Of a DNA stretch of 38,753 bases, positions 1 through 8,998 are shown in pieces. Origin of the DNA: Deltaproteobacteria bacterium (GTDB lineage Bacteria > SAR324 > NAC60-12); the NCBI GenBank assembly GCA_018645085.1, contig JABGPG010000126.1, forward strand, positions 1-38,753. The letters are read 5' to 3'. The translations under genes and the position numbers were made by a program. The notes beneath the pieces are model-generated. The model did no database searches. It saw only the letters and a list, made by a program, of their open reading frames with translations, and was not told the DNA's origin. Positions within the stretch are counted from its first letter, which is position 1. Each line of letters begins with the position of its first letter.

Positions 1-918
1 TTTTTTAGCTGCGGTAATTAAGGCGTAGTCTTCAGGTTGACGGTGAAGATCAAAATTGAAAATATTTTCCTGAATTTCTTTACAACGCTCCAAATCGCAT
101 TCTGCAAGAATCACCTCATCTCCCAGTGTTTTACATTCAGCAACAATTTCACCTGTCGGTGCAATGATACAGGTGCCTCCAATCAAATCACAGTCTTCTT
201 CTTTGCCGGCTTTTGCAACACCGACAATCCAGGTACCATTTTGATACGCCGCCGCTTGTAAAACCAGGTGGTTATGAAACTCCTGCAGATGATCATGCTC
301 CGGTGCCGGCGGATAATGTTTTGGTGTGTTATAACCCAGCACTACAAGCTCAACTCCCTGCAGTCCCATGACCCGAAAAGTCTCCGGCCACCGACGGTCA
401 TTACAAATACACATGCCGATTTTACCGCCAAATAGCGGATGAACTTGAAAACCTAAATTACCCTTTTCAAAATATCTTTTCTCCAGATGTTGAAAAGCGC
501 GCCAGGGTTCATGTTCAGTGTGTCCCGGTAAATGTATCTTGCGGTATTTCGCAGCAATTTCACCCTGATTATTAACAAGCACTGCTGTATTAAAATGCCG
601 GGTGACTCCGTCTTCCACAACAAGTTCCGCAAAACCGAAATTAAAGCCGATTTTTAGTTTGCGTGCTTCATCAAACAAAGGCTGAGTAGCCTTGTTAGGC
701 ATTTCTGTTTCGAAATATTTATCAATTTCGGACTGATCCTCAGAATACCAACGCGGGAAGAAAGTCGTTAACGCTAGTTCCGGAAAGACAACCAGCTCTG
801 CGCCTTGCGCTTTTGCGTTTTGCATCAGAGCTATCATACGTTCGACTGCTGAAGAACGGGATTCTGCTACAGCGATCGGGCCGAGTTGTGCGGCCGCTAC
901 TTTTAAGATTCTTGACAT
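1..918 (-). CDS. N-carbamoyl-D-amino acid hydrolase-like carbon-nitrogen hydrolase (nitrilase superfamily), C-terminus truncated by the window edge
   Basis: Own minus-strand translation from ATG at 918: MSRILKVAAAQLGPIAVAESRSSAVERMIALMQNAKAQGAELVVFPELALTTFFPRW...KYRKIHLPGH...CICNDRRWPETFRVMGLQGVEL...FNFDLHRQPEDYALITAAKK. The Glu/Lys/Cys catalytic triad motifs are present. No stop before base 1, so it is absent from the ORF track. Confidence 0.9.
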   Translation of the reverse strand, partial: MSRILKVAAAQLGPIAVAESRSSAVERMIALMQNAKAQGAELVVFPELALTTFFPRWYSEDQSEIDKYFETEMPNKATQPLFDEARKLKIGFNFGFAELVVEDGVTRHFNTAVLVNNQGEIAAKYRKIHLPGHTEHEPWRAFQHLEKRYFEKGNLGFQVHPLFGGKIGMCICNDRRWPETFRVMGLQGVELVVLGYNTPKHYPPAPEHDHLQEFHNHLVLQAAAYQNGTWIVGVAKAGKEEDCDLIGGTCIIAPTGEIVAECKTLGDEVILAECDLERCKEIQENIFNFDLHRQPEDYALITAAKK

Positions 919-932
919 TAAACTGTTATTGA

Positions 933-2165
933 TTATGATGATTTCTGCAGCAAAATTTGCAGGAGCACATCGGCACCCGCCTGAAGGTGCTTGGGTTCAG
1001 TATATTCTGCTACGTTATGACTTATGCCGTTTCGGCTTGGAACAAAGATCATGGCAGTTGGACAATTTGGTGCAAACATTTGTGCATCATGACCTGCTCC
1101 GGACGGCATTGATTTTACCCGGAAACCAAGTGTTGATGCTGTCTCTGCAACCAATGAAACCATTTCTTTATCAAATGAAACAGGCTCAAATCTGGCGAGT
1201 GTGCGGCTTGAAAAAGTCACCCCTTCTGCTTTACAAAGCTGTTCAATAAATGAGCTCATTGCCTGTTCAGCTTCTTGTAATTTCTGTTCGTCTGTATTTC
1301 GCAAATCAATGGTAATCAATGCTTCTTTGGCGATCACATTGATCAATCCGGGATTCAGTTTTGTCACTCCGACAGTGCCGATTTGATTCGCACCCATTTC
1401 ATTGGCAAGACGACGTACCTCTACCGAAATAGCCGCTGCCACATATCCTGCATCATGTCTGAGCCGCATCGGTGTTGTCCCGGCATGGTTTGCAGTTCCG
1501 CTTATTTTGTATTCATTCCACGAAATACCCTGAACACCTTCAACTGCACCTATTTCATAATCCTCCAGCTCCAGAATTGGACCTTGCTCTACATGCAGTT
1601 CAACATAACTATCTGCACGAAAATCACCTGTTGAGGTCTCACCGGCATAACCTATTTTGTCGAGTTCATCTCCAACGCGTGCCCCATCAATGTCAAGCAC
1701 ATCCAACATGCTTTTAAGTTCAAACGCACCCTGATGTACTCCACTTCCCATCATGTCCGGAGCAAAACGGGAACCTTCTTCGTTGGTAAAAAAACCAACT
1801 CCAAGCGGTTTTCGTGTCATAATCTCTGCGTCATTCAGGGTTGCGATTACTTCCAGACCTGCAAGAACCCCAAGGTTACCGTCATAACGTCCACCGCTTG
1901 CTACCGTATCTATATGTGATCCAGTCATCACCGGTCTTCCGGATTCCTGTCCTGCACGGATACCGATAACGTTTCCAATTTGGTCAACTGTAACTTCCAG
2001 ACCGAGTTCATGCATCCATTTAACAACGAGGTCACGCCCTTGGCGGTCTTCATCAGTCAGTGCCATTCTGCAGACACCTCCTCCGGCAATTGCGCCGATT
2101 TCAGCCAGCTCTTCAATTCTTGCGGAAAGACGGTCTATATTTATACGAAGATTAGCTAATGTCAT
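933..2165 (-). CDS. M20-family Zn amidohydrolase (N-carbamoyl-L-amino acid hydrolase / allantoate amidohydrolase family)
   Basis: 410 aa ORF; motifs GSHIDTVASGGRYDGNLGVLAGLEVI, TNEEGSRFAPDMMGSG, ELHVEQGPILE and MPSGAGHDAQMFA match the hydantoinase/carbamoylase (AllC/HyuC) family. Confidence 0.9.
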   Translation of the reverse strand: MTLANLRINIDRLSARIEELAEIGAIAGGGVCRMALTDEDRQGRDLVVKWMHELGLEVTVDQIGNVIGIRAGQESGRPVMTGSHIDTVASGGRYDGNLGVLAGLEVIATLNDAEIMTRKPLGVGFFTNEEGSRFAPDMMGSGVHQGAFELKSMLDVLDIDGARVGDELDKIGYAGETSTGDFRADSYVELHVEQGPILELEDYEIGAVEGVQGISWNEYKISGTANHAGTTPMRLRHDAGYVAAAISVEVRRLANEMGANQIGTVGVTKLNPGLINVIAKEALITIDLRNTDEQKLQEAEQAMSSFIEQLCKAEGVTFSSRTLARFEPVSFDKEMVSLVAETASTLGFRVKSMPSGAGHDAQMFAPNCPTAMIFVPSRNGISHNVAEYTEPKHLQAGADVLLQILLQKSS

Positions 2166-2253
2166 TAAAATACCTCTACTTTATTTATCTCAGGATGGAA
2201 TGCTTAAACAAGGAACACCCCCACTATTTAAAATGTTGTCTGACTTTTTTCAG

Positions 2254-4803
2254 TCATTTAATTTTTTTTAAAGGCAGCTCATATTGTCGTTCGCCGCTGA
2301 ACTGGCAAAAAGCGTTTGCAACTGCAGAAGCAGTTGGAACGAGGCCGATTTCACCTACACCTTTTGCTCCACAGGGCCCGAACTCATCCGGTTCTTCAAT
2401 ACCGATTACGACGATACGCGGTGTAGCAGCGGCTCGGATCATACCAAGTTTGCCGAGCTTTGTGTGTACAGGGCGGCCTTCTTCCATCTCAAATTTTTCA
2501 GAAAGCGCGTAACCAAGACCCATGTGAACTGAACCTTCGAGCTGACCTTCGAATAAAATTGGATTAACGATCCTTCCTGCGTCATGCGCTGCATAAACGG
2601 TATCCACTTTTCCTGAGTCATCCAGAGTTACAACCTGTGTTGCATAGCTGTAGGAATAATGAGTTTTCGGCTCATCTACATCGTCCTCTATCGCAGTGGT
2701 CCAGTTACAAACCCACTCGCCCAGATATTCACGGCCTACCAATTCTGCCAGTGAATGTTTTTCCAAATCTGCTTTTAATTTCTTACCTGCGTCCAAAACA
2801 CTGTTGCCAATGAGAGAGGTGCCGCGTGAAGCAGTTGTCATTCCACAGGGAGCGTCTTTGGAAGTATCGACTTTTACTTTTACAAAATCCGGTTTCACGC
2901 CGGTTGCTTCACATAAAAACTGAACTGCCATCGTAAAAACGCCCTGTCCCATTTCCGTCCAGCCGTGGTGGATCGTAATTTCAGTAGGTGATTCAATCAC
3001 AACTCTGACCTTGCTTTCATCCTGAACCCCGTTGCCGATTCCGGTGTTTTTCATCCCGCAGGCAATTCCGGCGTATTTGGCGTTTTTAAACTGCTCTTTG
3101 ACTGCCAACAATGTTTTTTGAATTCCGATTCCGGAAGTAATTTTTTGGCCGGTCGAGGTACGGTCTCCCGGTTGGAGAGCATTGTCATATCGTATTTGCC
3201 AGCGGTCAAATCCGCCCTGTAGACAAAGTTCGTCAATACAACTTTCGATCGCAAAATTAATTTGATTTACACCAAATCCACGCATGGCACCACATGGAAC
3301 GTTATTGGTGTAAACAGCACGGCTGCGGAGATTTACCACAGGAATCGAATATGCGCTGGTGGCATGTCCCGCGGCGCGTTCCAAAACTTTCATGCCGACT
3401 GACGCATAAGCACCGGTGTCGCCGATGATGTCCGCGTTAACAAAAGTCAGCTTGCCGTTTTTGTCACAACCGAGCGACATTTCCATGTTCATCGGATGCC
3501 GCTTGGGATGCATGCAGAGTGATTCCGGACGAGTCAGTGCGACTCTAACCGGCACTTGAAGAAGATGCGCAAACAGAGCTGCGTGACCCTGCACAGAGAT
3601 GTCCTCCTTACCGCCGAATCCTCCTCCGTTTGGCATTAAAATCACCACCACTTTTTCCAGCGGTAGCCCTAATATTTTACTGATGCTGTTCCGGTCTTCA
3701 TAGACTCCCTGACTCTGAGAATAAACCTCAACGCCTTCTGCGGAAGGTTTCGCCAGACAGCATTCGATTTCCAAAAACGCATGTTCGATGCGTTGTGTTT
3801 TGTAAGTGCCTTTTGTGACAAAAACACTTTCTTTTTCCGCCTGCTTGCTGTCACCTCGCTTAATCTCAAGGTTCGACAACAAATTTCCATTTTCGTGAAT
3901 TTGTGCACAGTTTGCGGAAAGTGCTTCAAACGGATCAGTAACAGGCGGCAGCACCTCATACTCCACCTTGATCAGCGAAACAGCTTCACGCGCTGTTTTC
4001 TCTGTATCAGCAACAACTCCAGCGATGACATCACCAATGTAACGTGTTGTTTCTCCACGCTTTACCATCAGTGGCCAATCCTGAACAATTAGCCCGGTGT
4101 AACGTTCTCCTGGAATATCGTCCGCAGTAAAAACACGTAGTACACCATCCAGTTTTTCTGCATCCGCAGAGTCAATTTTCAAAACTTTTGCTCTAGGATG
4201 TTCACTAAATTTTAAAGCACCATGCACCATGCCTGAAAATTTAAGATCAGCTACATACGGTGCTTCTCCGGTGGCAAGTCGAAGTGCGTCATATTTTGGC
4301 AGGCTTTCACCAACTTTACCGCTGCTTTGAGGTAGCTCGATTTTAGCATTATTACGTAAAGCTTGCGCTGCAGATAGGCATGATTTGGTCACTTTTTTAT
4401 AACCTGTACAGCGGCAGAGGTTACTGTTTAAGGCTTTGTTGACTTCGCTTTCTGTCACAAATCCTTGATTCAGCAGGGGCCAGACTTTCATGATAATTCC
4501 TGGTGTGCAGAATCCACACTGCAGCCCACCTTCGGTAGCAAAGGCATTGATCACGGTTTCTTTTTTGCTTGCATCCAGCCCTTCCATTGTGACTACTTCC
4601 TTTCCGGCAACACGTCTCATGGGGGAAATACAGGCTTTAAGAGGATTACCGTCCAAAAGAACAGTACAGCATCCACAAACTCCTTCAGGAGCACAGCCAT
4701 CCTTAGGCGAGATTATATTTTTAACATCACGTAAATATGTCATCAAAGACAATTCCGGATCTCCGTCGTAATCTATGGTACTACCGTTTAGTTTGAATTC
4801 CAT
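2254..4803 (-). CDS. Fused [2Fe-2S] plus molybdopterin-binding xanthine dehydrogenase-type hydroxylase, probably the selenium-dependent XDH type
   Basis: 849 aa; N-terminal CAPEGVCGCCTVLLDG and CGFCTPGIIMK [2Fe-2S] motifs; C-terminal Mo-hydroxylase motifs GGGFGGKED, GAMRGFGVNQ, GWTEMGQGVFTM, GVGEIGLVPTASAVANA. No FAD domain. Size, architecture and neighbours (YgfK, SsnA) fit the selenium-dependent XDH family. Confidence 0.8.
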   Translation of the reverse strand: MEFKLNGSTIDYDGDPELSLMTYLRDVKNIISPKDGCAPEGVCGCCTVLLDGNPLKACISPMRRVAGKEVVTMEGLDASKKETVINAFATEGGLQCGFCTPGIIMKVWPLLNQGFVTESEVNKALNSNLCRCTGYKKVTKSCLSAAQALRNNAKIELPQSSGKVGESLPKYDALRLATGEAPYVADLKFSGMVHGALKFSEHPRAKVLKIDSADAEKLDGVLRVFTADDIPGERYTGLIVQDWPLMVKRGETTRYIGDVIAGVVADTEKTAREAVSLIKVEYEVLPPVTDPFEALSANCAQIHENGNLLSNLEIKRGDSKQAEKESVFVTKGTYKTQRIEHAFLEIECCLAKPSAEGVEVYSQSQGVYEDRNSISKILGLPLEKVVVILMPNGGGFGGKEDISVQGHAALFAHLLQVPVRVALTRPESLCMHPKRHPMNMEMSLGCDKNGKLTFVNADIIGDTGAYASVGMKVLERAAGHATSAYSIPVVNLRSRAVYTNNVPCGAMRGFGVNQINFAIESCIDELCLQGGFDRWQIRYDNALQPGDRTSTGQKITSGIGIQKTLLAVKEQFKNAKYAGIACGMKNTGIGNGVQDESKVRVVIESPTEITIHHGWTEMGQGVFTMAVQFLCEATGVKPDFVKVKVDTSKDAPCGMTTASRGTSLIGNSVLDAGKKLKADLEKHSLAELVGREYLGEWVCNWTTAIEDDVDEPKTHYSYSYATQVVTLDDSGKVDTVYAAHDAGRIVNPILFEGQLEGSVHMGLGYALSEKFEMEEGRPVHTKLGKLGMIRAAATPRIVVIGIEEPDEFGPCGAKGVGEIGLVPTASAVANAFCQFSGERQYELPLKKIK

Positions 4804-4854
4804 TCTTCTCCTTGTATTTTGTAAATTGCATGCAGCTTTATGTTACGGTCCGTT

Positions 4855-4882
4855 GTAGGGGCACGGCGCGCCGTGCCCCTAC
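4855..4882. repeat. REP-like perfect 28-bp palindrome GTAGGGGCACGGCGCGCCGTGCCCCTAC
   Basis: Read directly; equals its own reverse complement; contains the stop codon of the adjacent RAYT gene. Confidence 0.9.
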
Positions 4883-5418
4883 CGAAACAATTTGTCTAAT
4901 TTCCAGTGTGCTGGATTATTTATAATGTACTCACGAAAATGTTTCAATTCAGTTTCGTTACGAATGACATGTTCCCAATAATTTCGTTGCCATAATTTCC
5001 CGCCGGGTGTTTGTCTAACTTCATTAAAACGCTTTGTGACTGCAGATTTAAAGGATCGAATGATACTTGGAATCGATCCCGAAACAGGTTTTCCAAATTT
5101 CTCAATATTTTTATCACTTGAGATGGATTCTTTTTCAACGGAGCTCTCTTTTTCAATTTGTATAATTCCGTGAAAATGATTTGGCATTACTACCCATGCA
5201 TCGAGTTTCAAATAATCTCGCAAATCTAAAGTTTTTCTCCATTCTTCAGCAACTACTTTCCCTAGATTATTCAACTGTATTTTTGCATTCTTTATCGTCC
5301 CAAACAGGCATTTCTTTTGTTGAACGCAGATAGTAATAAAATATGCTCCTTCCTGTGAATAGTTATAACCCTTCAATCGAATAGAGTATCGATGATGAAT
5401 TTTAGGGTTATATTGCAT
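4879..5418 (-). CDS. REP-associated tyrosine transposase (RAYT, IS200-like Y1 transposase superfamily)
   Basis: Contains HUH motif MPNHFHGI and Tyr-region FREYIINNPAHW; N-terminus MQYNPKIHHRYSIRLKGYNYSQEGAYFITICVQQKKCLFG is typical of RAYTs. The tracked ORF starts at 5460, but the family-like start is the ATG at 5418. Confidence 0.9.
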   Translation of the reverse strand: MQYNPKIHHRYSIRLKGYNYSQEGAYFITICVQQKKCLFGTIKNAKIQLNNLGKVVAEEWRKTLDLRDYLKLDAWVVMPNHFHGIIQIEKESSVEKESISSDKNIEKFGKPVSGSIPSIIRSFKSAVTKRFNEVRQTPGGKLWQRNYWEHVIRNETELKHFREYIINNPAHWKLDKLFR

Positions 5419-5428
5419 ATCAATTTCA

Positions 5429-7516
5429 TCACCCGGAAGTGTGGCGTGACGTGTTCTCATATGAGGTTCTCATCATCTGCATTATCTCATAATTCAAAAA
5501 ACTTACACGACTTTTTGCCTCACCGGAAATTGTGTTTGCAGGATCGTTTTTGGAAAATTGAATGTCAAAATCTGGTCCGGAATAATTAACAGTATTTCCA
5601 GTTTCAGAAACACGATATTCCTTGCCGTCAAAACGGGAAAAGACTGTAGATTCCTGAGCAGAAGTTTCCACACTTTCAATATAAAAACCGTCTCGGTGGC
5701 TGAATTCCTGAAAAGTTTCCAGACTACCGAAAAACCGAGGTTTGAGCAAAAACGGACCACCGTCTTCCGGGCAGAAAATATCACAGTTTCCGCATTCATT
5801 ACAAAAATCTGCAAAGTTCGCAATTTGATATTTTTTCTCTAATTTCAGAGAATTCTTGGCTTTTACTGACCAGCCAGATTTATTGTTTTCAAACTCCAAT
5901 ATTTCAGTTTCACCCTGAGGAATATTCAGTGCAAAATTAGCATCGTTGGGGCAAACCGGAATGCACTTATCGCAGGTGAGGCAGTCGAATAGTTCAAGTG
6001 TTGTTCCGACTTTCCGGGGCGGATTTGAGTTTTTTTCTAAAGTATAACGTGCCTGTGTTGTGACCTCGTCGACATATGTTTTTGTATTCAGCAATTTAAC
6101 TTCGGAAAGCCATTTTTCAAAAATTTCATTCGCCAACGGTTCTTCTTGCGCTCCGGCAACTTTCCGGAATTCCCCACCGTTTTCCAACGTTTTACGCAGA
6201 GCATCCACCGTCGCAGCTTCTGTTCCGGAAGCGTTTACGCCGCCGGAAGCTATATTTTCCAGGGCCTGCTCAGCGTTTCCGTATGCTTTGAGGATGTAAC
6301 TTTCGATGTCACTTACGCCGAGTTTGTCCATACGTGAGTTTAACTCTTTGTAATAAGCACTGCTTCTGCTGTAACCGCCAACTTTCAGCAGATCACTGCA
6401 AACCGTGATTGGAGTCAAACCTAAAGCAACTGCATCCGCGAAGTTTGTTTTGTCAATGCCTGCAGAAAATGAAATTGGAAATTGGTCGCCGAATTTTTCA
6501 CGGAACTGCTGCACCAAATGGATTCCTAAAACGTGCAGGGGAGTTCCGGAAAGGTACATAACTTTTTCACTTTGCGGAAAGAAGTCCCGATGATTTTCCA
6601 CAATCAGCGTGTTATTAAATTTTACTCCAAAACCCAAACCCAGCGTTTTTGCGGTTTCACCGAGACGTTCAACAAAACCCTGCGCCTGTTCCCAACTGGC
6701 GTCATTTTCAAATGCTTCATCCGGAACGTGAATTTCCGCATAACCCAGAATTTCGTTGAATAAGTGTCGTACCTTTTCTTTTCCTAAAAGAGTTGGATTA
6801 AGTTTGATAATGCAGTTCAAATCGTGTTCACGGAAAAGATAATCAATTATTTTTTCAATTTCTTCCGGAGGACATCCGTGAAATGTACTTAGAGTCAGAG
6901 TGTCAGAAAGTTTCGTCTGGAAATCCAGCTTTCGGAATTCACGGTACTGCTCCGGAATTTGTTGTCGGTAATGTTCCACGATTGCGGACGCATCCTGCAT
7001 ACCTTCAATAAACTGCCGTACTTTGTCGGATTGAATTCCCGCTAAATCATAACCGACACTCATGTCATACAGCACGTCGCCGAAATTATCAGCCAGTTCC
7101 AGCTTTCCGCTGGCCTGCAGAATTTCAATCAGCATCGCACCTTTTACATATTCATGCAGTGACTGCTCAATCCGTAATTCCTGTGACCATTCAACATTGT
7201 AACCCACTGTCTGCATGTCAATACAGGGTCGTGGAATTTCCAGTTCATCTAGAATTTGTACGGTCTTCAATTCCATAATTCTGCATCCACCCAACCATGA
7301 AAGCAAAATATTTTGTGCCATTTGGGTTTGTGGCCCGGAAGCAGGTCCGAGAGCTGAAGAACTTTTTTTGCCGTGAAAATTTACGGAATAATCTTTTCCG
7401 GAAATACCGCAGAAAAATTTTTTTGCAGGAAAATCAAAAATGGATTGCTCTGTTTCTAACTCGTCAAACATTCGGTTTATGAGAGAACCAAATGGATGCG
7501 GAATTAATTCAGCCAT
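5429..7516 (-). CDS. ygfK: YgfK-like protein (putative selenate reductase subunit family), short form with DHOD-like N-region and 4Fe-4S C-region
   Basis: MAELIPHPFGSLINRMFDELETEQSIF...GPASGPQTQMAQNILLSWLGGCRIMELKTVQILD...LSTFHGCPPEEIEKI...KLNPTLLG...CLTCDKCIPVCPNDANF...CNECGNCDIFCPEDGGP resembles E. coli YgfK at both ends. Start placed at 7516 because the tracked start at 7561 lies in a REP palindrome. Confidence 0.85.
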   Translation of the reverse strand: MAELIPHPFGSLINRMFDELETEQSIFDFPAKKFFCGISGKDYSVNFHGKKSSSALGPASGPQTQMAQNILLSWLGGCRIMELKTVQILDELEIPRPCIDMQTVGYNVEWSQELRIEQSLHEYVKGAMLIEILQASGKLELADNFGDVLYDMSVGYDLAGIQSDKVRQFIEGMQDASAIVEHYRQQIPEQYREFRKLDFQTKLSDTLTLSTFHGCPPEEIEKIIDYLFREHDLNCIIKLNPTLLGKEKVRHLFNEILGYAEIHVPDEAFENDASWEQAQGFVERLGETAKTLGLGFGVKFNNTLIVENHRDFFPQSEKVMYLSGTPLHVLGIHLVQQFREKFGDQFPISFSAGIDKTNFADAVALGLTPITVCSDLLKVGGYSRSSAYYKELNSRMDKLGVSDIESYILKAYGNAEQALENIASGGVNASGTEAATVDALRKTLENGGEFRKVAGAQEEPLANEIFEKWLSEVKLLNTKTYVDEVTTQARYTLEKNSNPPRKVGTTLELFDCLTCDKCIPVCPNDANFALNIPQGETEILEFENNKSGWSVKAKNSLKLEKKYQIANFADFCNECGNCDIFCPEDGGPFLLKPRFFGSLETFQEFSHRDGFYIESVETSAQESTVFSRFDGKEYRVSETGNTVNYSGPDFDIQFSKNDPANTISGEAKSRVSFLNYEIMQMMRTSYENTSRHTSG

Positions 7517-7544
7517 AAAAAGTTTAAAGTTAAACGGTTTCAGA

Positions 7545-7572
7545 GTAGAGGCACGGCACACCGTGCCCGTAC
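7545..7572. repeat. Second REP-like palindrome, GTAGAGGCACGGCACACCGTGCCCGTAC
   Basis: 24/28 identical to the palindrome at 4855-4882; lies in the 5' leader of the ygfK-like gene. Confidence 0.85.
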
Positions 7573-7597
7573 AAAGTCTCAGAGTAGGAGAATGGTT

Positions 7598-8935
7598 CTA
7601 GTTGAAATTACTCCAAAGTTTTTTCGCCTGTTCGACAGCATTTGCTTTTATTTCCTGTTCGGAAACATCCAGCAGTTGATAATCACGAATCCGGAATTCC
7701 CCTCTTGTCATCACATCGCAGGGTAAGCCGCTCAAGCCAAAAAAAATGTTGCCAAAAATGGTGGATTCGCTAATCGGCGTTCTTGGCAAATAATCAAAAA
7801 TCGCTAAATCCGCTTGGTATTTCGGTAAGATGTAACCTAATTTTCTGCTGCTACCGTGACTTCCGGAGAAGAGTTTAGAGGCAATTTCGGCATTATTTTT
7901 AAATAACAACTGCATGTAGTCAACACTATCTTCTCCGCCTTCAAGGTGTGAACTGCGAATGAGCATGCCTTCTTTGCCTTCACGCAGCATGTTGCTCTGC
8001 ATGCCGTCCGTTCCAAGCCCTGATTTTAATTTATTTAAATTTTGATTTGGAGTCATGCCAACCCTGTTATTCGCATTTGAAGATGGATTGTGCACAAATT
8101 GAGAGCCATGTTTCTGTATCAATTCAAGATCGGAATCTTTGATATGCAGACCGTGAATGATGAGACCGTTTTCATTGAGCAGATCAAATTCCTCTAACCT
8201 TTCCAAAACCGAGTTGTAGCCTTTGTTCAGGGCATCGGCTTCATCTGCTTTGTCTTCAGAGACATGTGCATGAATTCCCCATGAATCGAGCTTGCCTGCA
8301 GCGTCCCTGATTTTTCTTAAAGAAGCATCTGAGAGAGTAAAAGATGCATGCAAACCAAGCATTGGATGAACATACTGAGTTGCGGAAAACTTGCTGATTG
8401 CAGCTATATTTTCCTGCAGACTTGCTTCAAATATTTCTTGACCGTTACGGTCAGAAATTTCAAATGCGGTACTGATATTTAAACCGAGCTTTTCCGAAGT
8501 TTCCGCCAGTAGAGAGAGTGAACCTTCAATGTAGGAAGGACTGCAGTGGTGGTCAATGATGGTTGTCGTTCCGGCTTTCAGTGAGTCTACTAATCCTGCT
8601 TCAAAACAAGCTTGCGTAGAATCGCGATCAAGAGCGAGGTCCATTTCCCACCAAACCTGTTCCAGGATTTCATTGAAGTTACGCGGATTATTTTTCGGAA
8701 GAGGCATCCCCACTGCAAGTGCAGAATACAAATGATGATGAGCATTGATCATGCCGGGCAGAGCGGTTTTTCCACAGAGATCATGGACAACATCAAACTC
8801 TCCGGAAGGTTCGCTGGAACTTACACTTTCAATCGTGTCTCCGGCAATTGCCACATAGGCATTTTCAAGCAATGCAGGATCAGCACATGGATTGATCACA
8901 TGTAAATTTTTCAACAGGGTTTTTTTCACGATCAT
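7598..8935 (-). CDS. ssnA: SsnA-like amidohydrolase (putative selenium metabolism protein)
   Basis: 445 aa; GMINAHHHLYSALAVGM, TTTIIDHHCSPSYIEGSLSLL, HVSEDKADE, HNPSSNANNRVG, LGTDGMQSNM match E. coli SsnA-type amidohydrolases. Confidence 0.87.
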   Translation of the reverse strand: MIVKKTLLKNLHVINPCADPALLENAYVAIAGDTIESVSSSEPSGEFDVVHDLCGKTALPGMINAHHHLYSALAVGMPLPKNNPRNFNEILEQVWWEMDLALDRDSTQACFEAGLVDSLKAGTTTIIDHHCSPSYIEGSLSLLAETSEKLGLNISTAFEISDRNGQEIFEASLQENIAAISKFSATQYVHPMLGLHASFTLSDASLRKIRDAAGKLDSWGIHAHVSEDKADEADALNKGYNSVLERLEEFDLLNENGLIIHGLHIKDSDLELIQKHGSQFVHNPSSNANNRVGMTPNQNLNKLKSGLGTDGMQSNMLREGKEGMLIRSSHLEGGEDSVDYMQLLFKNNAEIASKLFSGSHGSSRKLGYILPKYQADLAIFDYLPRTPISESTIFGNIFFGLSGLPCDVMTRGEFRIRDYQLLDVSEQEIKANAVEQAKKLWSNFN

Positions 8936-8998
8936 CTCATTAAAAAAATTGATAATTCAGCGACTTAGTATATTAAGTCTTCTTAGTTTAAGAGTCAA

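Larger units (their letters stand above)
4855..5460 (-). mobile_element. Putative REP-RAYT unit inserted between the ygfK-like and xdh genes
   Basis: RAYT gene with a perfect REP palindrome at its 3' end and possible degenerate REP sequence (CACGTCACGCC) just upstream of its start. The 5' boundary is inferred, not directly seen. Confidence 0.5.

Noticed and set aside
37-261. 74 aa plus-strand ORF at the window start
   Set aside because: Antisense to the D-carbamoylase reading frame, which runs open from 918 to base 1.
7517-7561. Extended N-terminus of the ygfK-like ORF (MCRASTLKPFNFKLF)
   Set aside because: Begins inside the REP palindrome; family homology starts at MAELIPHPFGSL (7516).
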